Below are positions 24,866 to 36,666 of a DNA stretch of 64,000 bases, in pieces. How positions within the stretch are numbered: the first letter of the stretch is position 1; each line of letters opens with the position of its first letter. The position numbers and the translations under genes were made by a program. Under the pieces are notes generated by a model. It ran no database searches. It was not told the DNA's origin and was given only the letters and a program-made list of their open reading frames with translations. Source of the DNA: Spodoptera frugiperda (lineage: Eukaryota; Arthropoda; Insecta; Lepidoptera; Noctuidae); NCBI RefSeq assembly GCF_023101765.2, contig NC_064237.1:12506199-12570198 (forward strand), given 5' to 3'.

Positions 24866-25171
24866 GGGTACTTTCCACCAGAGATGTGCTATGCTACGTG
24901 GCTGTGGATGCGTTTGGCTTCCACTAAAATTCATTGATACACATAGCTTAGCACTGGTGGAAAGGGACTCAGCTAAGCTATGTTTTTATATGGAAAGATG
25001 CGTGCTATGGATGGCTTCCCTACTATCGATACATTGCATATTCGAGCTACGCATCTTCCTTGCACAGCTACATAGCTTAGTATCAGTGGAAACAGTTACA
25101 TAGTTTCACAGCTTAGCTATTACATCTTCGTAGCATAGCTACATAGCACATTTCTGGTGGCAAAAGCAACC
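24866..25171. mobile_element. MITE-E with TTA duplication
   Basis: Left end GGGTACTTTCCACCAGAGAT, right end (inverted) GGTTGCTTTTGCCACCAGAA; TTA at 24863-24865 and 25172-25174. 306 bp. Confidence 0.78.
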
Positions 25172-27119
25172 TTAACGTCTCATCTGTTAGTATATGAGAC
25201 ACAATAGAAAACACGTTGTGTCTCCCGTAGATCTGCGTTCCGGTATACCATGTATTAACGCCTAAAACATATAAAGTAAGATTGCATACTGATTTTGTTA
25301 AGAATTTTTGCTCCAACGCAGGACTAGTCCTGATCAAGATTGCACTTCGTTTCCCGATAAAAATCCCATTACAGGATAAAATGTTTAATAATAATCACAG
25401 AAGTCATAAGAAAAGTGAATTAAATTGACAAATACTTCATTCCAACACTTCATGATACACATCTAACAACATAGCATTCCCATTGATTATGTCTAATGAC
25501 TACAAAAACAACATTAGTTATCACCTGACATCTACAAGAAACTCCAATCACTGCACAACTGGCATTGCTAGCACTTCGACTTATATATGATGAGATCCAT
25601 GCGAGTTTGTAAACAAATAAGTATAATTATTTTACATAAATGACGTATGTTCCTAATCACGGAATAAAGAAATACCATCTTTATTCTGTGATCCTAATAA
25701 ATCCAGTCTTAGTGTTGCATAATGAAAATAACAACTATTACCTATTCGTCTCATACCGGGAGTCACATCAAGGACCTCAAACTTGGGAATGACATTTTTT
25801 AATCGGGAAAAACGTCCAATGACTTCTCTCGCCTTAGGCCGCAAGGCGAGAGAGAGTGTCAGACTCTTACTTGACTAAAAACCACCCCCCCACCTACTTC
25901 TGTTGTTCGAGCCGGAGCCACGGTAAACCGCTCACGATAAACCCGATGAGATGGAATGAATCATAGCAATAAAAAGTATTGAAATATCAATATCTCCAAC
26001 TTATATTTATCAAATATGCAAAGAAAATCTCAACAAAAGTAATTTACCATGAACAATATATTTCACTGCTCATTACTTGCTAGGAATGGTGCTAATATGA
26101 TACAACAAACTCACGCTTGACCGGGCTTTATTGAACACATAGCTTCCTTCCGTATGTTGGAACGTTTGACATATTTATGTGTTTATGCTTCATAAAGAAG
26201 TGTGGGATAAGCTATAAGCGACTAAGTATTAGTATTTGGTGTTTCATATTACTGATATATTTTTTTATGACCGGCGGAAACTTTCAAAAAGGCCTAAATT
26301 TCTTGGGATAAAGCACCCACCATAAGGGCCCAAGATCCTCTAATAGATCTGCTCCGGAGCCCCCACCGTGCGACGCCTGTTACTATACATCCTTAGGAAA
26401 GCGTGCGTCTTCCTTGAGTCTCGCTATGCAAGTTGCACGGCAGCACGTGATCACTATGCTACATTGGTCGTGTATAGTTCGGTTTCTAAATCAATAACAT
26501 GTCTAATTTATAAAAAGACAATTTAACAAATCTCTTATACCTATATCTTTCCTTTTGTTAGACAGAAGTCATAACTAGGTATGTATCATTAGTAAAAAAG
26601 ACCGCCTACCACAAGCATACCCTTGCTTAAAAGGTTGTTCCTATAATAATTATTTTTTTATTATGTAGATAGTAGATTATTAAGTAAACAAAAAAAGAAC
26701 TAGGTATCTTAGATAAGTATCTTATACTAAAAACAATCGCTGGCAGCGCATCACTTACACAAAGAAAGTCGATGGATATTCACTGCGGTGCGCCAACGCA
26801 TCCGCGCGCAATCGATAACGGGCTGCAGACCGCATGCGCCAACCGATATGTTTGATAACCTCAATATTAATGAGTCTTAATTACTTTTGTATACTTTTTA
26901 TACAAGTTTCAAAGAATTAAACCGTGTAGAACGAAGCTTTTTGTAGCCTGTAAAGCAATACAGTCTCGTAATACTGTTTCGTAAATAAATAATGAATTAG
27001 TTAGTGTTATTCATTGTTTAGTTAACTATTTAGTTACAGTCGCTTGGTTAATTGTTTTCAAGGTTATAGTACGATGTTGGTTGTCAATTTAAGGATAACA
27101 GAGAGGATATAGGTACCTA
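25172..27119. other. No gene seen apart from rep-C at 25802
   Basis: A small CpG-rich patch at 26740-26845 (CCGCGCGCAATCGATAACGG) stands out but has no frame or repeat partner in the window. Confidence 0.4.
25802..25935 (+). repeat. rep-C, 3'-truncated
   Basis: GGGAAAAACGTCCAATGACT through GAGCCACGGTAAACCGCT. Confidence 0.7.
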
Positions 27120-27437
27120 AAATCGTGGTGGCATGGAGGTTTAAGACGTCAACTTCTTATGCATGAGGGTGCAGGTTCAAAACCTACCAACGGCAAAGTA
27201 CCAATGTGACTTTTTCCAAATTATATGTATTTTCTAAGATTATTTAGACACCACTGACTAACGGTGAAGGAAAACATCATGTGGAAACTAGGCTTAAAAT
27301 TTCTGATTATAAGTTTGAAATCGCCAACACGCATTGAGCAGGTGTGGTGATTAATGCTCAAACCTTCTCCATGGGAGAAGAGGCCTTTGGTCAGCAGTGG
27401 CCACTGACAGGCTGTTGATGTGATGTGACATAATAAA
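27120..27437 (+). mobile_element. SINE-H, full length
   Basis: tRNA-like head (TGGCATGGAGG, B box GGTTCAAAACC), middle GACACCACTGACTAACGG, GGAAAACATCATG, and 3' GGCCTTTGGTCAGCAGTGGC ending GATGTGATGTGACATAATA. Confidence 0.72.
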
Positions 27438-28149
27438 ATGTCTTAGGTCTAAATATTTTTTTAAACATTGTCCCATTGTATTGTCGTTACACACATTACA
27501 ATAACACGATTCGATATTTAAGATCGTGATCCACAAAATTACAGAACGTTACAAAGATGCAGTTTTGAAATACATGCATTTAGAAAACCTTGACACTTAG
27601 AGATCAAAATGTCACATTGAAAATGTCAAATTGTATCCTCTATACTTAACTTATGTAATGAAAGGCACGACTGATATAAAATAGGTTTCACAAACTCCTA
27701 CCAACCGCTGATAATCAGTACCACGAAGCAAATATTATTATAAAGAGGAGATTTTCTTTTTTCTTCCGATGGCCACCGAATCTCCAATGTTGACTACTAT
27801 ACTGTAAGAGACTGTGTGTACTATACTGAGGGAGCGCGAGACGTAATAAACCACACCCCTATCTATTTCCCTTTTAGTGGTCTTATATTATAAAAACGTT
27901 GCCAATTGTCCACAATTTAATGTGCCATTTTCTGAGCGCTTAAAAACCTATCTACATCTTTTGACTTACAATATCGTTGGGCAGGGCCGTATTTTTGTGT
28001 CCCAATGCACAATTACATTACGGCATCTCCTCTTTGTACTTCGTTCATGGTCAGCATCTTATAACTTTTCGACAACCGAACTGCAGTCTCCCAGCTGTTT
28101 GCCAAGCATGGAAATTAAGGCAGTCCTACTCCTCCACGCGTTATTTTTT

Positions 28150-28298
28150 AAGGTCGGAAGATCATTCAATGTGTTCTACCGCCTTGGGCGAGGCGAGAGG
28201 TAGTGTCAGACTCTTACTAACTAAAAACCACCCCGTTCCTACTCCTGCTTTTCGAGCTTAAGCCCCGGTAAACCCGCTAGTTAGTCCGCAGCTCCGGT
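28150..28298 (+). repeat. rep-C, near full length
   Basis: AAGATCATTCAATGTGTTC through TAGTCCGCAGCTCCGG. Confidence 0.75.
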
Positions 28299-29274
28299 CC
28301 ACCACGCGTTGAGACATGCTTTTCTCAACACACGCTGATGATGTAAAATAGTAATTGGAAGATACCTTTTACTTTTAAATCATTGATGATTATACCAGAT
28401 TAGAAAAACAGGTGAAAGTTACAAAGTTACAAATAGAAGTAAACTTTGCTTAACAAAGGAAAAACTACCTACAATTGTTTTATTGTTTAAGCGATTTGTT
28501 ACGGGATTTCAATATTTTTCTTTGTGTTTTCGATACCAATCTGTTTTAAAAATGGTAGAATTTACTGACAATAGAATAGTTTTTTTAGTTTAATCAGCAG
28601 GGAACCGCCGAGTCGACAACTCCTAAGATGTTCCGTAGAGGAGCGAATTTACTAGATGCAGAAAATTTTATAAGAACATGCCTAAATGCCTCATTATGTA
28701 ATGTCATTATTTCATATTTCTGATGACCGGTAATCGAACCCAGGACTAGCGATTTTTATTTATTTAGTCCTAGACATACCTATTATATCTTATTGTTATT
28801 CGTCATCATCTTATTGACATAATAAATCAATAAGGTATATTTAATAATTAAATGCAGTTCTATAATTAGAAACCAAAATAAAGACAAATCATCACTTAAG
28901 AACTACAAATTTTCCACTTCAATAACTTTAACTTAGCTTAATGAAACCTAACTTTAATTAAAACTAACTTCAAGCTATTTAAATTAACACTCGATTTAAT
29001 TTAACTTAGAAAATCTGTATCATCACGTATTATTACCAGAGCAACAAGGTAACCTTAACTTTTAAATCGGTTCAATCAATTCTAAACTCAATTGTTTAGT
29101 AAAAAACGTTAAAAATCTATTGAAGAAATACGATGTTTATTTTAACAGTATATTTTAAACCAAGTTTTCCAATGTTTTTCGATAGCTCAGTTGGAAATCT
29201 TCGATATCTAAAGTTGGTAAATCAGTTGAATCTTAGTTATTTTCCAAACTGAATAAGTTTGTTTCTTACATACA

Positions 29275-29560
29275 TCATCGTCATCATGAACAGTCTATAA
29301 GTGGCCACTGTTGACCAAAGGCCTCTTCTCACACGGAGAAGGTTAGAGCATTAATCATCACGCTCGCTCAATGCGGGTTGACGATTTCAAACTTATAATT
29401 AGAAATTATTATAAGCCTAGGTTTCCCTACGATGTTTTCCTTTACAGTTTGTCAGTAGGGTATAAATAATCTTAGAAAGTCACATTGGTACTTCATGTTG
29501 GCAGGTTTAGAATGCACTCTCACGTATAAGAAGCAGGCATCTTAAACCTCCCGGCCACAA
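29275..29560 (-). mobile_element. SINE-H, nearly full length
   Basis: Minus strand; the 3' TATAAGTGGCCACTGTTGAC block and CTTTCTAAGATTATTTATAC middle are present, the head is diverged. Confidence 0.68.
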
Positions 29561-30007
29561 GTTTGTTTCACATTGAAGTAATTTGGCACTTGTTACTGAA
29601 GCCATACAATAGTTTTTAAGTAAGTAAATTGTTTAACGTCGGTAACAAAAAATGCCAGTCTAATATAACATCGGTACTTGCAACGCATCGGTAAGTCATC
29701 AAGGTTTTTGCAAAAAAAAGTTGGCTGTTAATGATTTGATCTCGATACGAGAAGTAGTATTCACTATTCACAAACCTCGTGATTGACTGACCACAAGGTC
29801 GATTGTCGAGCATGAGGTACTCAGATTAACATGATTAGTCAAAGTATTATTGAGTTGCAAAGTTTCAGTTAGTCTGGTGTTTTTTTTTAAGTACAAAAAG
29901 TGACAATGTTACCGCAAGTGCAAATGAAATTCTGCTTTCGGACTACAAAATAGATGTCACTTTAACTTAAAATGTTCTTTATTTAGTTAGTAGGCTACAT
30001 AATTTAC

Positions 30008-30107
30008 TGGAGCTACGGATTACTTAGTGGGTTTACCGTGGCTCCGGTTCGAAAAGCAGAAGTAGGAACGGGTGGTTTTTAGTCATTGGATGATTTTCTT
30101 CCCTTAA
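30008..30107 (-). repeat. rep-C with internal deletion
   Basis: The AATCATCCAATGACT end is joined directly to AAAAACCACCCGTTCC, skipping the GAGGCGAGAGG part. Confidence 0.68.
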
Positions 30108-31165
30108 ACAAGCTAGATAAGTTACAGTATTTTTAGTTAAAACAATCTGTTTGACGTTTAGTTTAAATATAATTTATCTAATGATATGACTACCATCTCC
30201 CAAACTTTAGTCCATCTTCAATGTAGTTTTATTTCATACTTAACGTAGCAGTTTACTCAGATATGAATTCACTTATTCAACATCATTTCTTTTCAAAACC
30301 ACATTTTCTAACCATCCTATCACACAAAGATCTAAGTAGCCTTCACATCTTTCTCCATTCCATCTGTCCGCCATTTTCAACCGTCTTCCGAACATTCGAA
30401 CATGATTCAAAATTTGAATTTCAAATTGTGTTCGTCCAACGGTTGTTGACATTTGACAGCTAACCCGGGCGGTCTCCGTCTTGGTCACGATTGGTTGCAA
30501 TCTATTCCGAGTCTATGAAGGGCTAGGATTATTGACAACTGGTTTATCAATTATACAGATGCCTCTGTCTGTATTTTAGATTGATAGCATCGGCGAGTAT
30601 ACATATATGTTTGTTACGAAAATTGTGAGAAAGATGGAGAAATGATGTTTCATAGATTGTATTTCGTACATGTATTGTAATACTATCATTAGTACAATAC
30701 TGTACGTATAGAATATGTATACACATAATTTAAAATATAATCTTTTGAGGAAGCGATCTCAAGTTTATTATCACGGCACGGGTATTGCATTGTTGAGCTT
30801 ATCAACTCAACGTATAAAATCGGGTCAAGAGTTGTATTGGATATACAGTGTTAATAGTAAAATTAACTGGTGACAAGAAAATGATTTTCTTATACTCTGT
30901 TCCCCCACCCACCATATAGGAAGTAAAAGGTTTTAATATTACATGATAAATGATAATGGCAATATGCCTAGATATAAAATTATAACTTCACCACCTATCT
31001 TTAGTAGCCGATATCAATCCATTACATTCCTAAGCGGTTTGGGAATGGTAATTAGGCCATATTAAGTTTAGTTATTGCTCAACACTCGATGTCTGGTTGC
31101 AGTTTGTACAACAAATCTACTCCTGACTAAAATCGTAAGTAAATATAGTGTTGTCAAATTCATAC

Positions 31166-31345
31166 ACAATTTTTTTCTCCTGTGTCGAGGGTGCGTTTAC
31201 AAACATACAAGTTCACATACACATGACACCCAGACCCGAAACAACAATTTGTGGATCACACAAAGAGTTGCTCCGTGCGGGAATCGAACCCGTTACCCGT
31301 TGCGCGGCAGCCAGTTGCCCAGCCACCGCACCAACCGTGCAGTCA
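31166..31345 (-). mobile_element. SINE-B, well preserved
   Basis: Minus strand, head GCACGGTTGGTGCGGTGGCT at 31325-31344 with intact A and B boxes; tail truncated at ACAGGAGAAAAAAA. Confidence 0.82.
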
Positions 31346-31695
31346 AAATATCAAACAAATAAACTCCAAATTCATTTAAAAAACATTTTTAACGAACGGT
31401 TTTAACGAATAACAGTACAAAATCCACGTTCTAAATTTAAAATCCGCCAATTAAGAAGCGTGATTTATTTGTTACTTTTATTTGAACCGGTTTTATATTC
31501 GTATGCAGTTTTATGGTATTTTTTTTAGACGAAACTTGTCCCACATTTGTATATGATAAATAACATAACTGAATTTGTTCTACTGTATTTAAATGTTCTA
31601 GTATTTTGAATATTAATGTAATGCATTTGATAACTGTTTCTGTGTGAATAGAATTTATAATATCTGCAGGATTTTAAGCATAGTATAAGAAGTCT

Positions 31696-31986
31696 GCCTC
31701 GTTGGTCGAGTGGTCGCAAGTGCGACTGCCGGACAAGGGGTCTCGGGTTCGTTTCCCGGATCGGGCAAAGAATTACTGGGGTATTATCGGTTTTTAGAAA
31801 AAAATCTCAGTAGTAGCACAGAGTCTGGAATTGTGCCCAGTATATGGCAATAGGCTCACCCCCTATTAGGTACATGGGACTTATAACACAAACGGTGAAA
31901 AGTGGGTGTACATTGTATAGCGGTATTACGTGTCGTAATGTGCACCTCTGCCTACCCCTTCGGGGATAAAAGGCGTGACGAACGAA
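31696..31986 (+). mobile_element. SINE-A, full length with target-site duplication
   Basis: Best copy of the family. The tRNA-like head has A box (TGGTCGAGTGG) and B box (GGGTTCG), a body containing AGTCTGGAATTGTGCCCAG, and a 3' end GGGGATAAAAGGCGTGACG. It is flanked by TATAAGAAGTCT at 31684-31695 and 31987-31998, a 12-bp duplication. Similar SINEs are known from Helicoverpa and other noctuids. Confidence 0.88.
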
Positions 31987-32395
31987 TATAAGAAGTCTCT
32001 AGAGTATAAGTTTAGGATTTATTTTTAGGTCAAACATTTGCTATGAAGCCGTTAACAACGTGAGGCTTCCCGCTGCTATCTTGTCAAATGCATTATACAT
32101 ACCTGTTATATGCATGGTTACTGAAATGCCATTATTTTGTTGGTTATGTTAATTGAATATGTGGGTGACCATGTTGTTGGTGTGTTTATTGTTAAATAAA
32201 TACGGTTTGACGTTTCTAATTACCGTGGCCATTTTTATTTTGGCTTATACAATACATTATGAAATAAATCGAAGATATAAGTTCAGTCATTATTGTGGCA
32301 TGTTACAATTATTGGCGATTATGTAGATATTGTGTTGAAATCAACACTTTCATTCATAGATTTGCTGATCTACTATTTTTTTTATTAACCCGCCA

Positions 32396-32942
32396 TTGGT
32401 GACCTATATGTCAATGAGACCGGGTAATTTAAAAACTAAGAATATTTTTTGCAACTGTTTATCGAATTAGGTTGCGATTTCGAGTAGCTGCTTTACTACA
32501 CGCCCTCTACCATTAGACCACCCCGCAACAGCAATGCGGGCGTTTTATTTTTATGTCCTTTCTATGAAATTTTATCTCTTTTATTTTCTATTTGTATATT
32601 TATGTCATTTTGTGTCCTTCCAATATCAATGTCCTATTTTATATCGTTTCTAATTCAAAATATCTATCTAAAAAATCTAATAATAATAAAAAAATAAGCT
32701 GTAGCAACACCGAATGTGAAATATCAAAAATTTTTACTCATTTTTATTAAATCCAAAATAATACAATTTTGAAGCATTTTACAGTTTATAACAAATAAGC
32801 TATATAATTCAGAAAGAACTTTTTACAAATAAATAACATGAGAGAATTTAAAAACCAAAATTTCACAAAAATAACGAAAAATAACAGTGACATGACATTA
32901 GATGTCAAATGGTAATGGGTAAAATCACGATATAATCACAAT
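32396..32942 (+). other. 5' leader of the RT element with antisense tRNA-like segment
   Basis: A noncoding leader of about 550 bp. On the minus strand, 32501-32520 reads TGGTCTAATGGTAGAGGGCG, a good match to a tRNA D-arm/Pol III A box; no clear B box follows. A 6-bp stem with a 7-nt loop (CCCGCA ... TGCGGG, 32522-32540) sits beside it. Short upstream ATGs occur before the main start. This could be a relic of a tRNA-derived SINE, or a structured 5' end of the kind R2-type elements often have. Confidence 0.4.
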
Positions 32943-35900
32943 ATGATAACACGAAGAGCTGCAGCTATACTAAGGACACGCCCACCATCTCCGACCTCGT
33001 CGCCCAGCTCCGCCCTGCCATCATCGGCATCACCACCAGATGCAGTGGTGTCATCGACGGTTGCAGGCGCGTCGAGCTCTAGCGACGAGTATTTTTCCCC
33101 GCCCACGTCGCCACCACCTACACGTCGCCGGGGAAGACGTCGGCCACCGAGTGGCTTAGGACCACGAGGCCCACTGGCTTCGGGAGGAGTCCCAGCGCCC
33201 GGTGGTAATGTGTCGCGCATGAAATGGACAAGATCCATTAATGAAAATGTCATGCGCGCATATTTTAGGGCAACAGAGGGAGGAAGGAACCTGACAGCGT
33301 ACCGTGTCAGAATGCTTGCCTTGTTTCAGGAGCTCGAACCAACCATCAACGTGTCGGCACAAAGACTGTCGGATCAGGTGCGAGTCATTCAGCGTAATCG
33401 TATGTTGGATGATATTGTACTTGATCGACTGCAAAGTGAAGAACTCAGGAGTCGTGTCATCATTCCGCTGCAACAAAATATAGAGGAACCAACACAAATT
33501 GAACCTGTTGTTGCACCGAATGATGATAGGACTACGGAGGTAAGTACTCACAAATGCAGTGAAGAATTGAGGAGGGCTTTGGAGGATGCGATTCGGGAAT
33601 ACCGGTTTATATCGCCCTCTCTTAGACCGCGTTTACCTCGTCTGCCCATGCATAAAAAGAACAGGGCGCTAGTATGTGCCCTGGACTCGGAGCTATCAAA
33701 TTATTTTGATAGTTCTGAGGACCTTATCGATAGTCATTCAATTCTGTACTGTGGAGCAATAGCAGCATGCCGTGTAGCTAACGTAAAACTACTCGAAAGA
33801 GAAAACAACAGCACACGGCAGAAACCAGCTGTACCAGCTTGGCAGTGCAGGATTGAACGACGTATCGATGAGGCTAGGACACTTATTGCCAAATTGATCT
33901 GTTTCAGGGAGGGCAACACGCGCCCAAGAGTGATGCGTTTTGTGAGGCGGGCGTTCCTGGGGATGGATATAAACCCCCAGGACTATGTCTCACATATTAC
34001 GGAGCGTCTTGACTTCCTGAAACAGAGAATTTATGCATGGGCAAACCGTATTCGTCGGTATAAGAAGCGAGTGGAACGGTATACACAGAATCGCACATTC
34101 CAAAGGGATCAAAGGTGGGTGTATAGAAATTGGGAGCTAAAAGAACAGACTAGGACTGACACGTGCCTACCAGATGCTGATGTTACGACGTCGTTCTGGC
34201 GTAGCATTTGGTCGGCACCTGTTTGTCACACTGAAGGGGATTGGATTGAGAAGGTTAGGCGAAAATGTGAACTGGTACCAGAAATGGAACAAATCTCCAT
34301 AACCACGGAAGATGTGTCTAATGCAGCCTATCCGTTGGCTAACTGGAAAGCTCCAGGCCCGGATGGGCTGCACAATTTCTGGTTAAGATGGTTTACCAGT
34401 TCGCATAGTCGCTTGGCATCTCAATTTCAGTCAGCTTTGGAGTCTGGATCTTTGCCTCAATTCTTTACGACTGGGTTAACCCACCTGCTCCATAAATCTG
34501 GAAGTACCGCGGAACCCAAAAATTATCGGCCGATTACGTGCCTACCGACAATTTATAAACTCCTAACATCCATTTTGAGAGAAAAACTTAATAAGCATAT
34601 TGAAGACAATAATATCATGTCTACCTCTCAAAATGGATGTAGGAATAGGTCCCGTGGTACTAAGGAGCTTCTCCTCATTGACATGTCCATTTGCCAACAG
34701 GTTCGTAGATCTCACAAGAATTTGTCCACATGCTGGATAGATTATAAGAAGGCCTACGACTCCGTGCCACATACATGGCTCATGAGGGTACTGGAGCTGT
34801 ACAAAGTCGATACAGCTCTGCGTGCTTTCCTGATGTCATGTATGAGACAATGGAGAACAGTTCTTCGCTATCCAGGATGTCGACAAATTTGTGAGAACGA
34901 TGAACCCATTAGGATAGAGCGTGGTATATTCCAGGGTGATAGTTTGAGTCCATTATGGTTTTGCTTAGCTCTGAATCCTCTAAGCACTTTGCTTGAGGAT
35001 TCCGGGTTAGGTTACAGGTTGAGAAGAGGGGGAGAAATTATATCCCACCTACTTTACATGGATGATTTAAAGCTATTTGCTCCAAACAACTCGCATCTAA
35101 TGAAATTACTAAATGTCACTGAAACGTTCAGTAATGCCATTAGGATGGAATTTGGTGTGGACAAATGTGCAATCATGCATGTAAAGAGGGGGGAAATTGT
35201 GGAATCAGATGAAACACGAAACTCTGATACCACAAACTTTAGACTTCTCTCTTCAACCGAAACCTATAAATACTTGGGTATGTCAGAAGCGTTAGGCATT
35301 GATGTAGCTGTCATGAAGCAATCGTTGCGGGAGCGCTTCTTTGGCCGCCTGAAGAAAGTTCTCAATAGTCTTTTATCAGGTGGTAACAAGGTGCGCGCTT
35401 ACAACGGTTGGGTCATGCCAGTACTGATGTACTCTTTTGGCATACTCAAGTGGACTCAAACGGAACTGGACGCCCTGGACAGAAAAGTCCGTTCATTGTT
35501 GACTGAGCATCGGATGCATCACCCACGATCATCAGTAATGAGACTGTACATACCACGTAAATGTGGGGGGCGAGGCTTTTTAAATGCCAAAACCCTACAC
35601 AATAGTGAAGTGTGCAGTCTCCGAAAATATTTTTTCAAAATGGAGGTGGGGATGCATCGAGATGTTGTCTCAGTGGACAAAGGACTTACTCCGCTCTCCT
35701 TGGCTAATAAGGACTGGAGAGAACCTATAATACTAAGCACTAAGGATCGCAAGAATGTATGGCAAAGTAAGGAGTTGCACGGACGCTACTATCGGGCCTT
35801 ACATGGGCCAGATACAGATTTCTTAGCGTCCGTATCCTGGCTACGTTTTGGTAACTTATTTGGAGAAACGGAAGGTTTTGTCTGTGCAATTATGGACGAA

Positions 35901-36539
35901 GTTATGTTGACGAACAACTACCGAAAGTATATTATAAAGGATGGAACGGCTGACATTTGTCGGGCATGTCATCGCCCAGGGGAATCCATTCGACATATAA
36001 TTTCGGGTTGTTCTCATTTAGCTAACGGAGAGTACTTGCACAGACACAATCTTGTAGCCAGGATTATTCATCAACAACTTGCTTTAAAATACAAACTTGT
36101 TGAATCTGAAGTGCCGTATTATAAGTATCTGCCTGACCCAGTTCTTGAAAATGGAGATGTCACACTGTATTGGGATCGAACTATCATCACAGACAGGACA
36201 ATTGTTGCTAACAAACCTGACATTGTGGTGATAGATCGACCAAGCCGTCGCACAATGATAATTGATATAACAATCCCACATGACGAGAATCTTGTGAAAG
36301 CTGAAAAAGATAAAGCCAGTAAATATCTTGATTTAGCTCATGAGGTTGTCGACATGTGGGATGTAGATTCAGCAATCATTGTGCCGATAGTCGTATCTGC
36401 CAATGGCCTTATAGCCAAAAGCCTCGACCAACACCTGAGTAGGCTAACGTTAGATGGTTGGATCAAGAGCCTGATGCAGAAGGCAGTACTTCTGGACACG
36501 GCGCGTATTGTCCGGAAATTCCTCTCTCTTGAGCCCTGA
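32943..36539 (+). CDS. Reverse transcriptase with restriction-like endonuclease (R2-type non-LTR retrotransposon ORF)
   Basis: One uninterrupted frame of 1198 codons. Residues 1-90 are a Ser/Pro/Arg-rich, probably disordered tail. Residues 93-152 (MKWTRSINENVMRAYF onward) look like a Myb/SANT-type DNA-binding unit; I see no C2H2 finger. The RT core begins near WKAPGPDG (468) and continues through NYRPITCLPTIYKLL (about 527), the catalytic Asp in WIDYKKAYDSVPH (D600), GIFQGDSLSPL (661) and YMDD (705-708). The thumb region has YKYLGM (about 774). A zinc knuckle follows, C1006-X2-C1009-X8-H1018-X4-C1023. The last part has the nuclease motif KPDIVVIDRPS...MIID (P1092, D1093, D1108), the PD-(D/E)XK fold used for target-primed reverse transcription in R2, NeSL and related clades. 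The first in-frame Met of the open stretch was taken as start. It appears intact. Clade within the endonuclease group is not assigned. Confidence 0.93.
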   Translation: MITRRAAAILRTRPPSPTSSPSSALPSSASPPDAVVSSTVAGASSSSDEYFSPPTSPPPTRRRGRRRPPSGLGPRGPLASGGVPAPGGNVSRMKWTRSINENVMRAYFRATEGGRNLTAYRVRMLALFQELEPTINVSAQRLSDQVRVIQRNRMLDDIVLDRLQSEELRSRVIIPLQQNIEEPTQIEPVVAPNDDRTTEVSTHKCSEELRRALEDAIREYRFISPSLRPRLPRLPMHKKNRALVCALDSELSNYFDSSEDLIDSHSILYCGAIAACRVANVKLLERENNSTRQKPAVPAWQCRIERRIDEARTLIAKLICFREGNTRPRVMRFVRRAFLGMDINPQDYVSHITERLDFLKQRIYAWANRIRRYKKRVERYTQNRTFQRDQRWVYRNWELKEQTRTDTCLPDADVTTSFWRSIWSAPVCHTEGDWIEKVRRKCELVPEMEQISITTEDVSNAAYPLANWKAPGPDGLHNFWLRWFTSSHSRLASQFQSALESGSLPQFFTTGLTHLLHKSGSTAEPKNYRPITCLPTIYKLLTSILREKLNKHIEDNNIMSTSQNGCRNRSRGTKELLLIDMSICQQVRRSHKNLSTCWIDYKKAYDSVPHTWLMRVLELYKVDTALRAFLMSCMRQWRTVLRYPGCRQICENDEPIRIERGIFQGDSLSPLWFCLALNPLSTLLEDSGLGYRLRRGGEIISHLLYMDDLKLFAPNNSHLMKLLNVTETFSNAIRMEFGVDKCAIMHVKRGEIVESDETRNSDTTNFRLLSSTETYKYLGMSEALGIDVAVMKQSLRERFFGRLKKVLNSLLSGGNKVRAYNGWVMPVLMYSFGILKWTQTELDALDRKVRSLLTEHRMHHPRSSVMRLYIPRKCGGRGFLNAKTLHNSEVCSLRKYFFKMEVGMHRDVVSVDKGLTPLSLANKDWREPIILSTKDRKNVWQSKELHGRYYRALHGPDTDFLASVSWLRFGNLFGETEGFVCAIMDEVMLTNNYRKYIIKDGTADICRACHRPGESIRHIISGCSHLANGEYLHRHNLVARIIHQQLALKYKLVESEVPYYKYLPDPVLENGDVTLYWDRTIITDRTIVANKPDIVVIDRPSRRTMIIDITIPHDENLVKAEKDKASKYLDLAHEVVDMWDVDSAIIVPIVVSANGLIAKSLDQHLSRLTLDGWIKSLMQKAVLLDTARIVRKFLSLEP

Positions 36540-36660
36540 CCACCGGTAGCTTGGATTTATCCCGTTACTGGTGGGCTACTGCTTTTTATATTTTTAAATG
36601 TTTTATTTTATTTTTATTTTTTTAATTTAATATTTAAAAATGTAACAACCAAGTAAAAGA

Positions 36661-36666
36661 AATAAA
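36661..36666 (+). terminator. Polyadenylation signal of the RT element
   Basis: AATAAA lies 122 nt after the ORF stop, after a T-rich 3' UTR, and just before TGATTGTGGCGGGTTAA at the element border. Confidence 0.55.

Noticed and set aside
26385..26475. Possible SINE-B or tRNA-like relic (GTTGCACGGCAGC)
   Set aside because: Only about 15 bases match; too short to call.
27877..28203. 108-codon plus-strand frame
   Set aside because: Its end is rep-C sequence and the rest has no recognisable domain.
33156..33551. 131-codon minus-strand frame
   Set aside because: Antisense shadow of the retrotransposon ORF.
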